Source: Iocasia fonsfrigidae (GTDB lineage: Bacteria > Bacillota > Halanaerobiia > Halanaerobiales > DTU029). Taken from it: a stretch of 64,000 nucleotides of DNA. Each line of letters begins with the position of its first letter. Position 1 is the stretch's first letter. Under the pieces are notes generated by a model. The model did no database searches. It was not told the origin of the DNA and saw nothing but the letters and a program-made list of their open reading frames with translations. The stretch is taken from contig NZ_CP046640.1 of assembly GCF_017751145.1 (NCBI RefSeq), forward strand, positions 848,137 through 912,136. The letters are read 5' to 3'. This document shows positions 8,663 through 18,536 of this stretch, one piece after another. The translations under genes and the position numbers were made by a program.

Positions 8663-9877
8663 ATGGATATGATTAAAAAATCAGTTAAGTTAGATAATGT
8701 TTGTTATGATATAAGGGGACCGGTCCTGGATGAGGCGAAACGGCTTGAGGAAGAAGGATATAATATTATCAAATTAAATACGGGTAATCCTGCTCCCTTT
8801 GGTCTGGATGCACCTGATGAAATAATCCATGATGTAATATTAAATCTAAAAAATGCCCAGGGTTATTGTGACTCTAAAGGTATTTTCCCTGCCCGAAAAT
8901 CAATTATGCAGTATTATCAGAAAAAGGGAATTATGGATCTGGAGATAGAAGATATCTATATTGGTAATGGGGTTAGTGAATTGATAGTTATGGCTATGCA
9001 GGGCTTGTTAAATAATGGTAATGAAATCTTGATACCTGCTCCAGATTATCCCCTATGGACAGCCGCGGTAAATCTTTCAGGGGGTACAGCAGTACATTAT
9101 TTGTGTGATGAACAAGCTAACTGGTATCCAGATATTGAAGATATAAAAAGTAAAATTAATGACAGGACCAGGGGTATTGTAATAATTAACCCCAATAATC
9201 CCACTGGGGCAGTTTATCCTAGAGAGGTGTTGGAGTCGATTGTTGAGCTGGCTCATCAGCATGACCTTATTTTGTTTGCTGATGAGATATATGAAAAAAT
9301 ATGCTATGATGGACTACAACACACCTCTCTGGCAACATTGACTGGGGATTTATTGTGTGTAACAATGAGTGGTTTGTCCAAATCTCATCGCGTAGCAGGT
9401 TTCAGGGCTGGCTGGATGGTTCTTACCGGGGATAAGACAAGGGCTAAGGGTTATATAGAAGGCTTAAATATGCTGGCTTCAATGCGGCTCTGTAGTAATG
9501 TAACATCCCAGTATGCAATTCAAACCTCACTTGGTGGGTATCAGAGTATTAGTGACCTTGTTGCTGAGGGTGGACGTCTGAAAGAACAAAGAGACCTTAC
9601 CTATCAGAAACTAATTGAGATACCCGGGATAAGTTGTGTTAAACCCAGGGCAGGTTTTTATTTATTCCCTAAAGTAGACCAGGAAAAATTCAATGTTAAA
9701 GATGATGAAAAGCTGGCCCTTGACCTATTATTACAGGAGAAAATTCTCCTGGTTCAGGGGACTGCTTTTAACTGGCCTGACCCGGACCACTTCAGGATTG
9801 TATTCCTGCCCCGCAAGGAAGAATTGGGTGCTATTATGGAGAAACTCAGTAATTTCCTTACATCATATCACCAGTAG
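8663..9877 (+). CDS. alaA: PLP-dependent aminotransferase, AlaA-type
   Basis: A 404-residue fold-type I aminotransferase. The N-terminus (IRGPVLDEAKRLEEEG, then LNTGNPAPFG and AQGYCDSKG) closely follows the E. coli AlaA alanine transaminase pattern. NPNNPTGA binds the cofactor region, and the Schiff-base lysine is in SGLSKSHRVAGFRAGW near residue 240. It likely interconverts pyruvate and alanine using glutamate, in the cytoplasm. The ATG follows a GGGGGG ribosome binding site at 8650-8655. It is monocistronic and convergent with the gene at 9897. Confidence 0.88.
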   Translation: MDMIKKSVKLDNVCYDIRGPVLDEAKRLEEEGYNIIKLNTGNPAPFGLDAPDEIIHDVILNLKNAQGYCDSKGIFPARKSIMQYYQKKGIMDLEIEDIYIGNGVSELIVMAMQGLLNNGNEILIPAPDYPLWTAAVNLSGGTAVHYLCDEQANWYPDIEDIKSKINDRTRGIVIINPNNPTGAVYPREVLESIVELAHQHDLILFADEIYEKICYDGLQHTSLATLTGDLLCVTMSGLSKSHRVAGFRAGWMVLTGDKTRAKGYIEGLNMLASMRLCSNVTSQYAIQTSLGGYQSISDLVAEGGRLKEQRDLTYQKLIEIPGISCVKPRAGFYLFPKVDQEKFNVKDDEKLALDLLLQEKILLVQGTAFNWPDPDHFRIVFLPRKEELGAIMEKLSNFLTSYHQ

Positions 9878-9896
9878 GTAGATAGCTGGTTTTCCT

Positions 9897-12800
9897 TTAA
9901 AATAAGCTAGTTAATAAACCGATTAAACCACCTATCCAGCCGTATACCTCAAGTCTCTGGAAGTAATCACCTGCAAAGGAGTAGAATAGTTTTTCGATTT
10001 TACGGGCATCCATATTATTTATCTGTTCAACGGTAATCTTATGGATGTCAATTGTGTTTACTAGGTCAATAAAATTATTATCTACTGACTCAAAGACCGC
10101 AGCCACTGCTAATTCCAATAAAAAATTGCCTGTTTCTTCTTTAATAATATCCTCTTTTCTATCTATTAAATTAGCCAGGAATTCTTGTAGTTGCATATTG
10201 ATCTCTTTTCTTTTTTCTCTGTTAAGGTAAATTTTCTCTATACTGCTGGAAAGGTCTTTTCTTAGATAATTATAATTTATTAAGGGGGACTGCTTATTAT
10301 TTGACAGTAGTGCATTAAGGGCCTGGTTGATAAAGTTATTAAGGGATTGACTTTTTAGTAATTTTTCTAAACACTGCCGGACAGTAGGATATAGCTCATC
10401 TTGATCTATACTATCCAGTTCTACAGCAAGCCCGTCAGGGAAAAGTGCATAATATAACTGATGAGAAAGCTCCTTAACTCCTTCTTTAAGTTGGTAATTC
10501 TTACTGCTGATTTCTCTACTGAAAAATTCTATATCTTCATTTAAATTAAGTATTAGCTGTTGCAACAGTTTAGTCCCGGTATTATTAGTTGGCTTGACAA
10601 GGGGTTTAAAGAGATTCATGATTTTACTGCTAAGGACATTATCACTTAAAATATTTTTAAGTATTAACATTATCCCTCTCTTTTTTAGGATTGGGCTTAT
10701 TGGGGTAGGGGGGTAAGTAGCTATTTCTGTTAAATATTCTACTGACTTTTTATTTATATTCCCTTCTTCTTCCTTGATTAATTCTGGTAGTTCTTCATCA
10801 ATTAGAATATCTACTATCCTGTCCAGGGTTTCATTTATATTCAGCATTTTACCTATTAGCAGCCAGAGTCCGGACTGTTCTTGATTGTGTTTTCTCAGGT
10901 TTTTTTTAAGATCCTGACGACTTATTTCCAGAAAAGCTATTAGTTTGTCAGCTAGATAATTTGACGGGTCAATATTTTTTGCGGCATTTTCAGTTAAAGC
11001 AGACAAGTGCTTATTAAATTGCTTATCAATAAAGCAGGCGGTTTTTTCCTGGAAAGAGGATGAGTTAATTATTTGGGCAGTAATCTTTTCCAAGACAGCT
11101 GTTTTAGTATCCTTTTTAACAAATGATTCTGTAAGTGCTCTAAGCATATTTTCCACTGTTTTCTCATTTGTATTATTAAAACTGTTTTCTACTACCTTGT
11201 CAAGATTCTCCAGTAAGTAGGTCTCGACATTAAAGTCATTACTTTTTTTAAGTAGTTTTTCGATGATTTTGGTAATTACTGTACTTATCTTATTTAGCTG
11301 TTTATTATTTAATTTCTTTAGATTAATTTCTTCTGTCAAAAGGATAGTGTTTTCCATAAGTTTAATTGACTTCTGACAGATAGTATTCCTTTTTTGATAG
11401 CTAGTCTTAATTATATTTTCGCTAATTCTGTCCAGGTTTTTATGTAGAAGTTCTTGAAATAAATGGTTTTGATCTTTTTTAATTGTATTAACAAGACTTA
11501 CTTTGAATTCATTTTTCTTACCTTTGAAGAATCTATTTATTGAATTAATATTGAGTAATTCCTGATGGACAAATTCCCCCAGGGTTTGAGCAAGACGTTT
11601 TTTCTCCCTGGCAATAACACCTGGGGTGAAAGGTACCTTCAGACCGAAGAATTTTTTCTTCTGATAGGGTTTAAAAACCATTTTCAGGGCAATAACATTT
11701 GTTAAATAACCAATAAAACCGTAGGTAAGGACTGTTAAGCCGAGATTAAATTGACCTCCTATCTTGAGGTAATGTCTTAACAAAAAAAGTAGTGAGGCAG
11801 AAAAACTCCCCAGTATCCCACCGAAAATAGTAATTGGTTTCAGCTCTCTACCGATGAATTCCTCCAGGATATTTTGAATATCTTGATCAGAGATGGTTTT
11901 TAGATTATCACTGATTGTTTTAGCTATTTTTCCATCCAGGAGGGTGGGGAGTTTATCCTGTAGTATTTTGGTAGTAGTAAGCTTTATCCCTTTGGTAGAT
12001 TGTATTTTATTAAGCTGTTGTAAGAGTGAGTCCAGCTTAATATCTGTTGAATTCTTAAGTAGCTGGCTGGATTTCTGGCTTAATATAGGACTAATAATTT
12101 CTTCGGGATTAAGTAAGTTATGTATTGTTTTTTTATTTTTTTCTTGATAAATGCTGCTCAGTTTGTTTTTTAAGCCGGGCAGCTGTTCTTTGCTAAGGTT
12201 TATTAGTGATTTATGATAGTTAAGTATTTTATTTTCCGTAAAAATATCATCAATTGAAAGTCCATTTATTTTATCAAGAACACTAATTAGCAAGCTGGAG
12301 ATATTATAATTTGAATCTTTATTGTAGACTGTCTGCTCAAGTAGTAATTCTAAAATATACTTTTTGTTTTTGGCTATTAAAGAACTTAAATCTATTTTGA
12401 TTATCTGTCCTATTTTTTGTCTGCTTATTTTACGGGCTGTTAAGTCAAATTTTTCCTGTTCTAAATACTGGATTATTTTTTTCTGTAGTTTCTTGGCCAG
12501 TATTTTTGAGTCAATAAGCTCATTATTCAGTAATAAAGATACTAAATCTGAAATTTTCTTATCTTTAAGATGATTTATCAGTTGTTGTGATAATTGTATT
12601 TTATTATGATTCTTCTTACCCTGTAGTATATTAATGAATTCTTTACTGATATTGTTTTTTTGGCTGATACTGTTATAAATATAATTTTTTATATTAGCTT
12701 GTAGATTGGAGCCGTTTACTTTTTCTGCTGTCAGGCTTTTTTTGACTGCCCGGTCTATTAAATCATTTATTTTTTGATGATTATTACTGATCCATTTTGA

Positions 12801-13757
12801 CAGGTCATTAAGTAAAATATTAATGTATTTATTAAATTGCTGTTCAAGATTTTCACTGCTTATTTTCCCCAGACTTATATCCAGTGATTCAAGGAGCTTA
12901 AACAGGGTTTTCAGGAGTTCTTCCAGGGCAGCTAAGCCTTCACTGCTGTTAAAAAAAGATATCAGGGCTTTACTACTGTTGTCTATTAGTTCTGTAGTTT
13001 GCCGGGCACCCAGGAGTTGGACAGGGGTCTTATTTTTCAGCCTGTTCTCCATTTTTTGAATAGGCTTATCAAGTTCCATTTTATTATATATTCTAAGTAG
13101 GGATTTTAATATTTCATTCCTGTTATTTTTTCCTGTTTGGATAAAAGAGTTATTAGCTGCTGAAATGAGCCTTCTTGTTATACTATCAAAGGATTGCTGT
13201 GCTAGGAAGTCTTCTATTTTACATGCCCTATGTTCACTATATAACCTCAGTAAAAGTGTTTCTGTAATTTCTTTGTTTTCGATTATAGGAATTATATTTT
13301 TACTTAGATTATCTATGATATATCTAAAATGTTCTGGACTGATCAGCTCTTCCAGGGTAAGTGTTTTTGTTATAGGATAGAGCAAAGTAGCTATCTGCTG
13401 GGTGGAGTTTTCCAGGCAGCTGGCTATATTATTTATTGTTTCTAAAGAAGCGGGAATGTCCTTTACTTTAAGTTTAGCGAAAGCTTGATAAAGGGTATTA
13501 TCTAATAAATCATCTATAATGTGATTTAAGACCATTTTAAATTCTTTTTTATTAAGTTCATTACTGAGGGTGTTACTATTAATTATCTCTTCTTCCACAA
13601 GTTTACTGATGTTCTTTATAAAGTCTTCTTTGGTTTTAATAATTACGCCCCCCAAAGGGCCGTATTTTTTAAAAAGCATTTTAATGGCAATACTATTGGT
13701 GGTATAACCAGTAAAACTGCCGCTGATTAGTTCGATTAGTAAGGATAGGTAGTTCAA
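9897..13757 (-). CDS. Large tandem DUF445 membrane-associated protein
   Basis: A 1286-residue protein built from two DUF445-type halves. The first opens with a hydrophobic segment and GYTTNSIAIKMLFKKYGP; the second opens near residue 680 with GYLTNVIALKMVFKPYQ followed by FTPGVIAREKKRLAQTLG. Each hallmark is followed by several hundred residues of helical, Lys/Asn/Leu-rich sequence, and the protein ends in a hydrophobic GGLIGLLTSLF, typical of the family's C-terminal membrane segment. Most DUF445 proteins have one copy and about 380-600 residues, so this is a fusion or internal duplication. The function of the family is unknown. The start is set at TTG 13757 after AGGGGG; upstream codons to 13805 lack a ribosome binding site. 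A reverse-strand -10 box TATAAT lies at 13794-13789. Confidence 0.85.
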   Translation of the reverse strand: MNYLSLLIELISGSFTGYTTNSIAIKMLFKKYGPLGGVIIKTKEDFIKNISKLVEEEIINSNTLSNELNKKEFKMVLNHIIDDLLDNTLYQAFAKLKVKDIPASLETINNIASCLENSTQQIATLLYPITKTLTLEELISPEHFRYIIDNLSKNIIPIIENKEITETLLLRLYSEHRACKIEDFLAQQSFDSITRRLISAANNSFIQTGKNNRNEILKSLLRIYNKMELDKPIQKMENRLKNKTPVQLLGARQTTELIDNSSKALISFFNSSEGLAALEELLKTLFKLLESLDISLGKISSENLEQQFNKYINILLNDLSKWISNNHQKINDLIDRAVKKSLTAEKVNGSNLQANIKNYIYNSISQKNNISKEFINILQGKKNHNKIQLSQQLINHLKDKKISDLVSLLLNNELIDSKILAKKLQKKIIQYLEQEKFDLTARKISRQKIGQIIKIDLSSLIAKNKKYILELLLEQTVYNKDSNYNISSLLISVLDKINGLSIDDIFTENKILNYHKSLINLSKEQLPGLKNKLSSIYQEKNKKTIHNLLNPEEIISPILSQKSSQLLKNSTDIKLDSLLQQLNKIQSTKGIKLTTTKILQDKLPTLLDGKIAKTISDNLKTISDQDIQNILEEFIGRELKPITIFGGILGSFSASLLFLLRHYLKIGGQFNLGLTVLTYGFIGYLTNVIALKMVFKPYQKKKFFGLKVPFTPGVIAREKKRLAQTLGEFVHQELLNINSINRFFKGKKNEFKVSLVNTIKKDQNHLFQELLHKNLDRISENIIKTSYQKRNTICQKSIKLMENTILLTEEINLKKLNNKQLNKISTVITKIIEKLLKKSNDFNVETYLLENLDKVVENSFNNTNEKTVENMLRALTESFVKKDTKTAVLEKITAQIINSSSFQEKTACFIDKQFNKHLSALTENAAKNIDPSNYLADKLIAFLEISRQDLKKNLRKHNQEQSGLWLLIGKMLNINETLDRIVDILIDEELPELIKEEEGNINKKSVEYLTEIATYPPTPISPILKKRGIMLILKNILSDNVLSSKIMNLFKPLVKPTNNTGTKLLQQLILNLNEDIEFFSREISSKNYQLKEGVKELSHQLYYALFPDGLAVELDSIDQDELYPTVRQCLEKLLKSQSLNNFINQALNALLSNNKQSPLINYNYLRKDLSSSIEKIYLNREKRKEINMQLQEFLANLIDRKEDIIKEETGNFLLELAVAAVFESVDNNFIDLVNTIDIHKITVEQINNMDARKIEKLFYSFAGDYFQRLEVYGWIGGLIGLLTSLF

Positions 13758-13986
13758 ATTATAACCCCCTTTAGAATCCCTTAATTGTATTATACACAAT
13801 AACAACCCTTACTTTCCATTAATTATAAAAAACAGCTGTAAAAATGATTTAAAATGCTCAAAGATTCTTTAAATATTTTTTTGAAAGATCTAAAACAATG
13901 AAAATAAAGGGCTTGTAGGGAGATAAAAAATAATAAAAATTTTAATAAAAAAAGGAATATTTGATTTAGTATAGAATATATAGTAT

Positions 13987-14000
13987 TGTAACCGGTTTCG
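13987..14000. promoter_or_regulatory. LacI-family operator, regulator side
   Basis: TGTAACCGGTTTCG lies 63 bp before the LacI-type gene. Its near-identical inverted copy, CGAAACCGATTACA at 15091-15104, precedes the phosphorylase gene (13 of 14 positions match). The CG-centred core is typical of LacI-family sites. It suggests autoregulation. The rest of the divergent gap 13806-14062 is AT-rich with no other feature recognised. Confidence 0.65.
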
Positions 14001-14062
14001 AAACGCCTTGCTTATAATAATTTATGATGATATATGAAATGATTAATAATTGGGGGTATACA

Positions 14063-15076
14063 ATGGCCACTATAAAAGATATTGCCAGACAGGCTAATGT
14101 TTCAACTACTACAGTCTCGAGAGTACTTAATAACTATCCTGATGTTAGTGATAAAACAAGAAAAAAAATAATTAGAATAATTCAAGAAAATAATTATAGA
14201 CCTAATACTGTGGCCAGAAGTTTATCTACCAGTAAATCTAATACTATAGGAATTTTTTTTACAGATCATTTTAATACGGGTTTACACCATCCGTTTTTTC
14301 GTGAGGTTATCTATGGTATGGAAAAATCTCTTGGTGAAAAAGGATATGATATAGTTTATTTTACTAATAGACATTGGGGTGAAAATTTTAGTTATTTAGA
14401 TAAATGTCAGGACCGTCATGTAGATGGAGTAGCTATGATGGGTGTTTTAAGAAATGACCCTAACTTAAATAAACTGTTAGCTTCAAAAATACCTGCAGTT
14501 TTTGTTGATATAGATATTATTGGGAAAAATGCCTCATATGTTATATCTGATAATATATCAGGTGCTAAAAAAGCAATCAATTACCTCTATCAATTAGGCC
14601 ATAGAAAGATTGGTATGCTCGCTGGTTTTAGTACAACAAAAACCAGTCAGGAGAGGTTTCTGGGTTATCAACAGGCACTAAAAGAATTGAATTTAATCTA
14701 TAATTCTGAATGGATTTTTGATGGTAATTACTCTGAAGAAGGTGGTTATCAGGCTATGAGAGAGATGTTAAATTTAAAAGAACTTCCTACTGGGGTTTTT
14801 TGTCAGAGTGACGGGATGGCTATTGGTGCTATGCGGGCTATAGAAGAGGCGGGATTTAAAGTGCCTGATGACTTTTCATTAATTGGTTTTGATGATATAG
14901 AGGCAAGTAGGTATGTAAGGCCAGCTTTAACCACAGTTGCCCAGAACAAAGAGAAGATGGGTAGTTCTATTGCTAGTTTACTAATAAACATGATTGAAAG
15001 TCCTAATGCAGGTAATTCTCCAATTATTTTGCCAGTTAATCTAATTGAAAGAGATTCATGTAAAAAAATAAAATAA
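14063..15076 (+). CDS. LacI-family transcriptional regulator
   Basis: A 337-residue repressor. The N-terminal helix-turn-helix reads IKDIARQANVSTTTVSRVL, the LacI signature, followed by the hinge helix and a periplasmic-binding-protein-like sugar domain (GIFFTDHFNTG, then DNISGAKKAINYL and GFDDIEASRYVRPALTTV). ATG 14063 is chosen because TGGGGG lies at 14051-14056 and the protein then begins exactly as family members do; the ATG at 14024 lacks a site. It most likely senses the imported glucan oligosaccharide or a breakdown product and controls itself and the downstream phosphorylase/ABC operon through the two matching operators. Confidence 0.92.
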   Translation: MATIKDIARQANVSTTTVSRVLNNYPDVSDKTRKKIIRIIQENNYRPNTVARSLSTSKSNTIGIFFTDHFNTGLHHPFFREVIYGMEKSLGEKGYDIVYFTNRHWGENFSYLDKCQDRHVDGVAMMGVLRNDPNLNKLLASKIPAVFVDIDIIGKNASYVISDNISGAKKAINYLYQLGHRKIGMLAGFSTTKTSQERFLGYQQALKELNLIYNSEWIFDGNYSEEGGYQAMREMLNLKELPTGVFCQSDGMAIGAMRAIEEAGFKVPDDFSLIGFDDIEASRYVRPALTTVAQNKEKMGSSIASLLINMIESPNAGNSPIILPVNLIERDSCKKIK

Positions 15077-15090
15077 TTTAGAACCACTAC

Positions 15091-15104
15091 CGAAACCGAT
15101 TACA
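15091..15104. promoter_or_regulatory. LacI-family operator, operon side
   Basis: CGAAACCGATTACA, the inverted near-copy of the site at 13987-14000, lies in the 98-bp gap between the regulator and the phosphorylase gene, where it could block transcription of the catabolic operon. Confidence 0.65.
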
Positions 15105-15174
15105 GTTATATGAATAGTATGAAATTTTATTTTATTATTTGCCTAAGAAATAATATGTTGAGAGGAGTATAAGA

Positions 15175-18100
15175 ATGAAAATAGATGAGTCTGGTAATTT
15201 TATAATTGAAAATTACCAAAAGCAACGTACTTTTTCCAGCTTTTTACCCGGGATAGCAGGTAAATTTGGAATACCAATCTGGGCTTTCTATGTAAATAGA
15301 GGACAAGGGGTTGCCAGTTTTGGAATTGAAAATAAAGACAATGCTATTTTAGAATTCTTACCAGCTAATAAATCATATCAATCTGTTACATATAAGGGGT
15401 TTAGAACATTTATAAAGTTTAAAGATAATTATGGTAATGTCAAAATATATGAACCCTTTACCAAGATTAATCAGAAAATTAATAATAAGATGATTATAGC
15501 ACCACATTGTTTAACTATTGAAGAAATAGATAACGAATACCAGCTTGCAATTAAAATTAAATATTTTATTCTGCCAAATGAAAACTTTGGCTCTCTTATC
15601 AGAAGAATTTCTTTGAAAAATCTAGCCATGCAGGAGAGAGAAGTAGAAATACTTGATGGATTACCGGAAGTAATTCCTTATGGCTTATCAAATACTGCTT
15701 TGAAAGAGGTTAGTCAGACAATGGCCGCCTGGTGTAGGGTTTATAATCTTGAGAACAAAATACCTCTTTATCGTGTGAAAGCAACTACTGCTGATTCTCC
15801 AGAAGTTCACAAAATAGTGAAAGGTCACTTTTGTTTATTTTATACCGATAAGAATAATATACTAACTCCTTTAGTAGATCCCGAGGTTATTTTTGGAGAG
15901 GATACGAGTTTTCAAATACCAATAAATTTTATAGATAAAGAATTGTCAGATTATCAAGGAGAACAAATGACCGAAAATCGTTTTCCTTCTGCTATGTCTG
16001 CTTATAAGGTTAAAATAGAAGGTGGTTTAACTACTACATTAAATTCATTATTTGGTCATGTGGCAAATGAAAATAGATTGATAGAGATTAAGGAACTAAT
16101 AACCCAGGGTGATTATTTAGTTAGAAAAGAAAAGGAAAGTGAGATTATACATCATAAGCTTACAGATAATATCTTTACTAAAAGTAATATCCCGGAATTT
16201 GATTATTATTGCTGTCAAACCTATCTTGATAATCTCTTACGGGGAGGTTTTCCTATAAATATAGGTCAAGGTGGGAAGATTAATCACATTTATTCCCGTA
16301 AACATGGAGATCTAGAGAGGGATTATAATTTTTTTCACCTGGAAGCATCATATTACTCACAGGGGAATGGTAACTATAGGGATATAAATCAAAATAGGCG
16401 TTCTGATAATTTCTTTAATCCACAGGTTAAGGATCATAATATCAAGACATTTGCTAATCTTATTCAGGCTGATGGCTATAATCCTCTTGTTATTAAAGGA
16501 AAGAAATATTATTTGACTCAAAAGGCTAGAGAAGAAGTAATAGGACTTGTAAGTGATGATTATCAAGACCTGCTTCATGAAAGATTAAAAAAATCTTTTA
16601 CACCAGGTGAGTTAACCTCATTTATAAATGACTATAACATTAAGTTAAATATAGGACTTGACCAGTTTATTGAAACTGTTATAACCTTGTCATATTCAAC
16701 AATTGAAGCAGAATTTGGTGAAGGTTACTGGATAGACCATTGGACATATTTGTTGGATTTAATAGAAAATTATCTGGCTATCTATCCGGAAAAATCTAAT
16801 GAGCTCTTTTTTAATGATGATTCTTATTATTTTTATGATAGCTATATGAAGGTAAAGCCTCGTAGTGATAAATATGTTTTGACAGACCTTGGTCCTCGCC
16901 AACTGGATGCAATAGTAGAAGTTGAGGAAAAAAGAAAGTTGATAAATTCGAGGAAAGAAAAGCCATATCAACTACGAAATGAATATGGTAAAGGAAAGGT
17001 ATATAATACAACTTTACTGGTCAAATTACTATCATTAGTAACTAATAAGATGTCCACCTTAGATCCATGTGGTATTGGCATAGAAATGGAAGCTAATAAA
17101 CCAGGGTGGTATGATGCTCTTAATGGGTTGCCCGGTATATTTGGTTCTTCTACCCCTGAGACTCTCGAATTAAAGAGATTGGTGGATTATTTACTAGAAA
17201 TATTGGTTACTGTTAATGATGATTATAAGGTTTTATTACCATTAGAAATTTATGAATTCTTTACAGGGCTGAATAATTTAGTTAATATCTGGCTGGATAA
17301 TAAAGATAATTTTAACTACTGGTACAAAGCAAGTAGTTTAAGAGAGAAATATAGAGAGAAAGTGTTTTATGGTTTCAAAGGGAATGAACAGGAGATTTTA
17401 GTGAAAAATTTGATTGAATACCTGGAGGCTATTTCGAAAAAGTTACATTATTCTATTAAATGTGCTTCCGTAACCGATTACGGTATTTATTCAACATATT
17501 ATTACTATATACCAATTGAATATAAGAAGACTGATCAATTTTCAAAAGGGGGTTATCCATTTATTAGAGTAAGTAAATTTGAGCAAGTAATATTACCACC
17601 TTTTCTGGAAGGTCAGGTAAGGGCCATGAAGGTCCTTAAATATGATGCAGTAAAAGAATTACATGAGAAAGTCAAACATAGTGAACTTTTTGATAGAAAG
17701 TTAAAGATGTACAGATTAAATGGAGATTTATCTGCTATGCCTGATGATATAGGAAGGGCTCGAGCATTTACACCAGGTTGGCTGGAGAACGGCTCAATTT
17801 GGCTTCATATGGAATATAAGTATTTATTAGAATTAATCAAAAATCAATTATATGATGAGTTTTTTCAAGCATTAGATGATTGTTTAATAGCTTTTCAAGA
17901 CCCTGAAATATATGGACGGAGTATATTAGAAAACAGTTCATTCATTATGAGCAGCTCCAATCCTGATGAAAAAAATCATGGAAGAGGGTATATTGCAAGA
18001 TTAAGTGGTTCAACTGCTGAATTTTTGGAAATCTGGACTATTATAGCTGTAGGTATTAAACCATTTCGGTATGAAAATGAAAAATTAGTTTTTGAACCTA

Positions 18101-18411
18101 AAGCTATTCTTAAAACAGAATTTTTTACTAAAGAAGAAAAGAGGATTACTTTAAATATTAATGAGAAGAAATGTAATTTTTTAATCCCTAAGAATTGTTT
18201 TACATCATTATTTCTGGGAAATACTCTCCTTGTCTATCATAATCCTGATAAAATTAATACCTTTGATAATTGCAAAATTAACTCATATAGAATTTTAACT
18301 AAGAAGGGAGAGATTATAATAGCTGAGAATTCTAGCTTAAAAACACCATGTGCTGAGATGTTGAGAAATGGTGAATTAGAGAGGATAGATATTTATTTAA
18401 GTGAAGGGTAA
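15175..18411 (+). CDS. Large glycoside phosphorylase of clan GH-Q (GH94/GH161-like)
   Basis: A 1078-residue cytoplasmic protein without signal peptide. Recognisable stretches are GIPIWAFYVNRGQGV near residue 34, GNGNYRDINQNRRSD near 397, and KPGWYDALNGLPG near 642, whose Asp is at the place of the general acid in inverting GH-Q phosphorylases. Length and these motifs fit the oligoglucan phosphorylases, either the 1,2-beta-oligoglucan type of GH94 or the 1,3-beta type of GH161; I cannot decide which from sequence alone. It would cleave glucose units from an imported beta-glucan chain with phosphate, giving glucose 1-phosphate. It is first in an operon with a sugar ABC importer and a second phosphorylase, behind a LacI operator. 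Confidence 0.7.
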   Translation: MKIDESGNFIIENYQKQRTFSSFLPGIAGKFGIPIWAFYVNRGQGVASFGIENKDNAILEFLPANKSYQSVTYKGFRTFIKFKDNYGNVKIYEPFTKINQKINNKMIIAPHCLTIEEIDNEYQLAIKIKYFILPNENFGSLIRRISLKNLAMQEREVEILDGLPEVIPYGLSNTALKEVSQTMAAWCRVYNLENKIPLYRVKATTADSPEVHKIVKGHFCLFYTDKNNILTPLVDPEVIFGEDTSFQIPINFIDKELSDYQGEQMTENRFPSAMSAYKVKIEGGLTTTLNSLFGHVANENRLIEIKELITQGDYLVRKEKESEIIHHKLTDNIFTKSNIPEFDYYCCQTYLDNLLRGGFPINIGQGGKINHIYSRKHGDLERDYNFFHLEASYYSQGNGNYRDINQNRRSDNFFNPQVKDHNIKTFANLIQADGYNPLVIKGKKYYLTQKAREEVIGLVSDDYQDLLHERLKKSFTPGELTSFINDYNIKLNIGLDQFIETVITLSYSTIEAEFGEGYWIDHWTYLLDLIENYLAIYPEKSNELFFNDDSYYFYDSYMKVKPRSDKYVLTDLGPRQLDAIVEVEEKRKLINSRKEKPYQLRNEYGKGKVYNTTLLVKLLSLVTNKMSTLDPCGIGIEMEANKPGWYDALNGLPGIFGSSTPETLELKRLVDYLLEILVTVNDDYKVLLPLEIYEFFTGLNNLVNIWLDNKDNFNYWYKASSLREKYREKVFYGFKGNEQEILVKNLIEYLEAISKKLHYSIKCASVTDYGIYSTYYYYIPIEYKKTDQFSKGGYPFIRVSKFEQVILPPFLEGQVRAMKVLKYDAVKELHEKVKHSELFDRKLKMYRLNGDLSAMPDDIGRARAFTPGWLENGSIWLHMEYKYLLELIKNQLYDEFFQALDDCLIAFQDPEIYGRSILENSSFIMSSSNPDEKNHGRGYIARLSGSTAEFLEIWTIIAVGIKPFRYENEKLVFEPKAILKTEFFTKEEKRITLNINEKKCNFLIPKNCFTSLFLGNTLLVYHNPDKINTFDNCKINSYRILTKKGEIIIAENSSLKTPCAEMLRNGELERIDIYLSEG

Positions 18412-18536
18412 ATAGTGAATTTTCAGCTATTAATATAGTTTTAATACTCAAATGAGAAAGGTGGTGACTTATAAAGCTATATTTCACCAATAATTAAAGA
18501 GATTAAAAAAATTCAAATTATGAAGGAGGAAGTATA

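Noticed and set aside
11893-13380. Several forward-strand frames opposite the DUF445 gene
   Set aside because: They are Ser/Leu-rich antisense shadows of a Lys/Asn/Leu-rich protein without ribosome binding sites.
13981-14030. Promoter built from TTGTAA (13986) and TATAAT (14013)
   Set aside because: The spacer would be 21 bp, too long for a convincing promoter; only the -10-like box may be real.
17469-17485. CCGTAACCGATTACGG palindrome inside the large phosphorylase gene as a third LacI operator
   Set aside because: It shares only the ACCGATTAC part with the two good sites, lacks the GGTTTCG half, and lies 2.3 kb inside the coding region.
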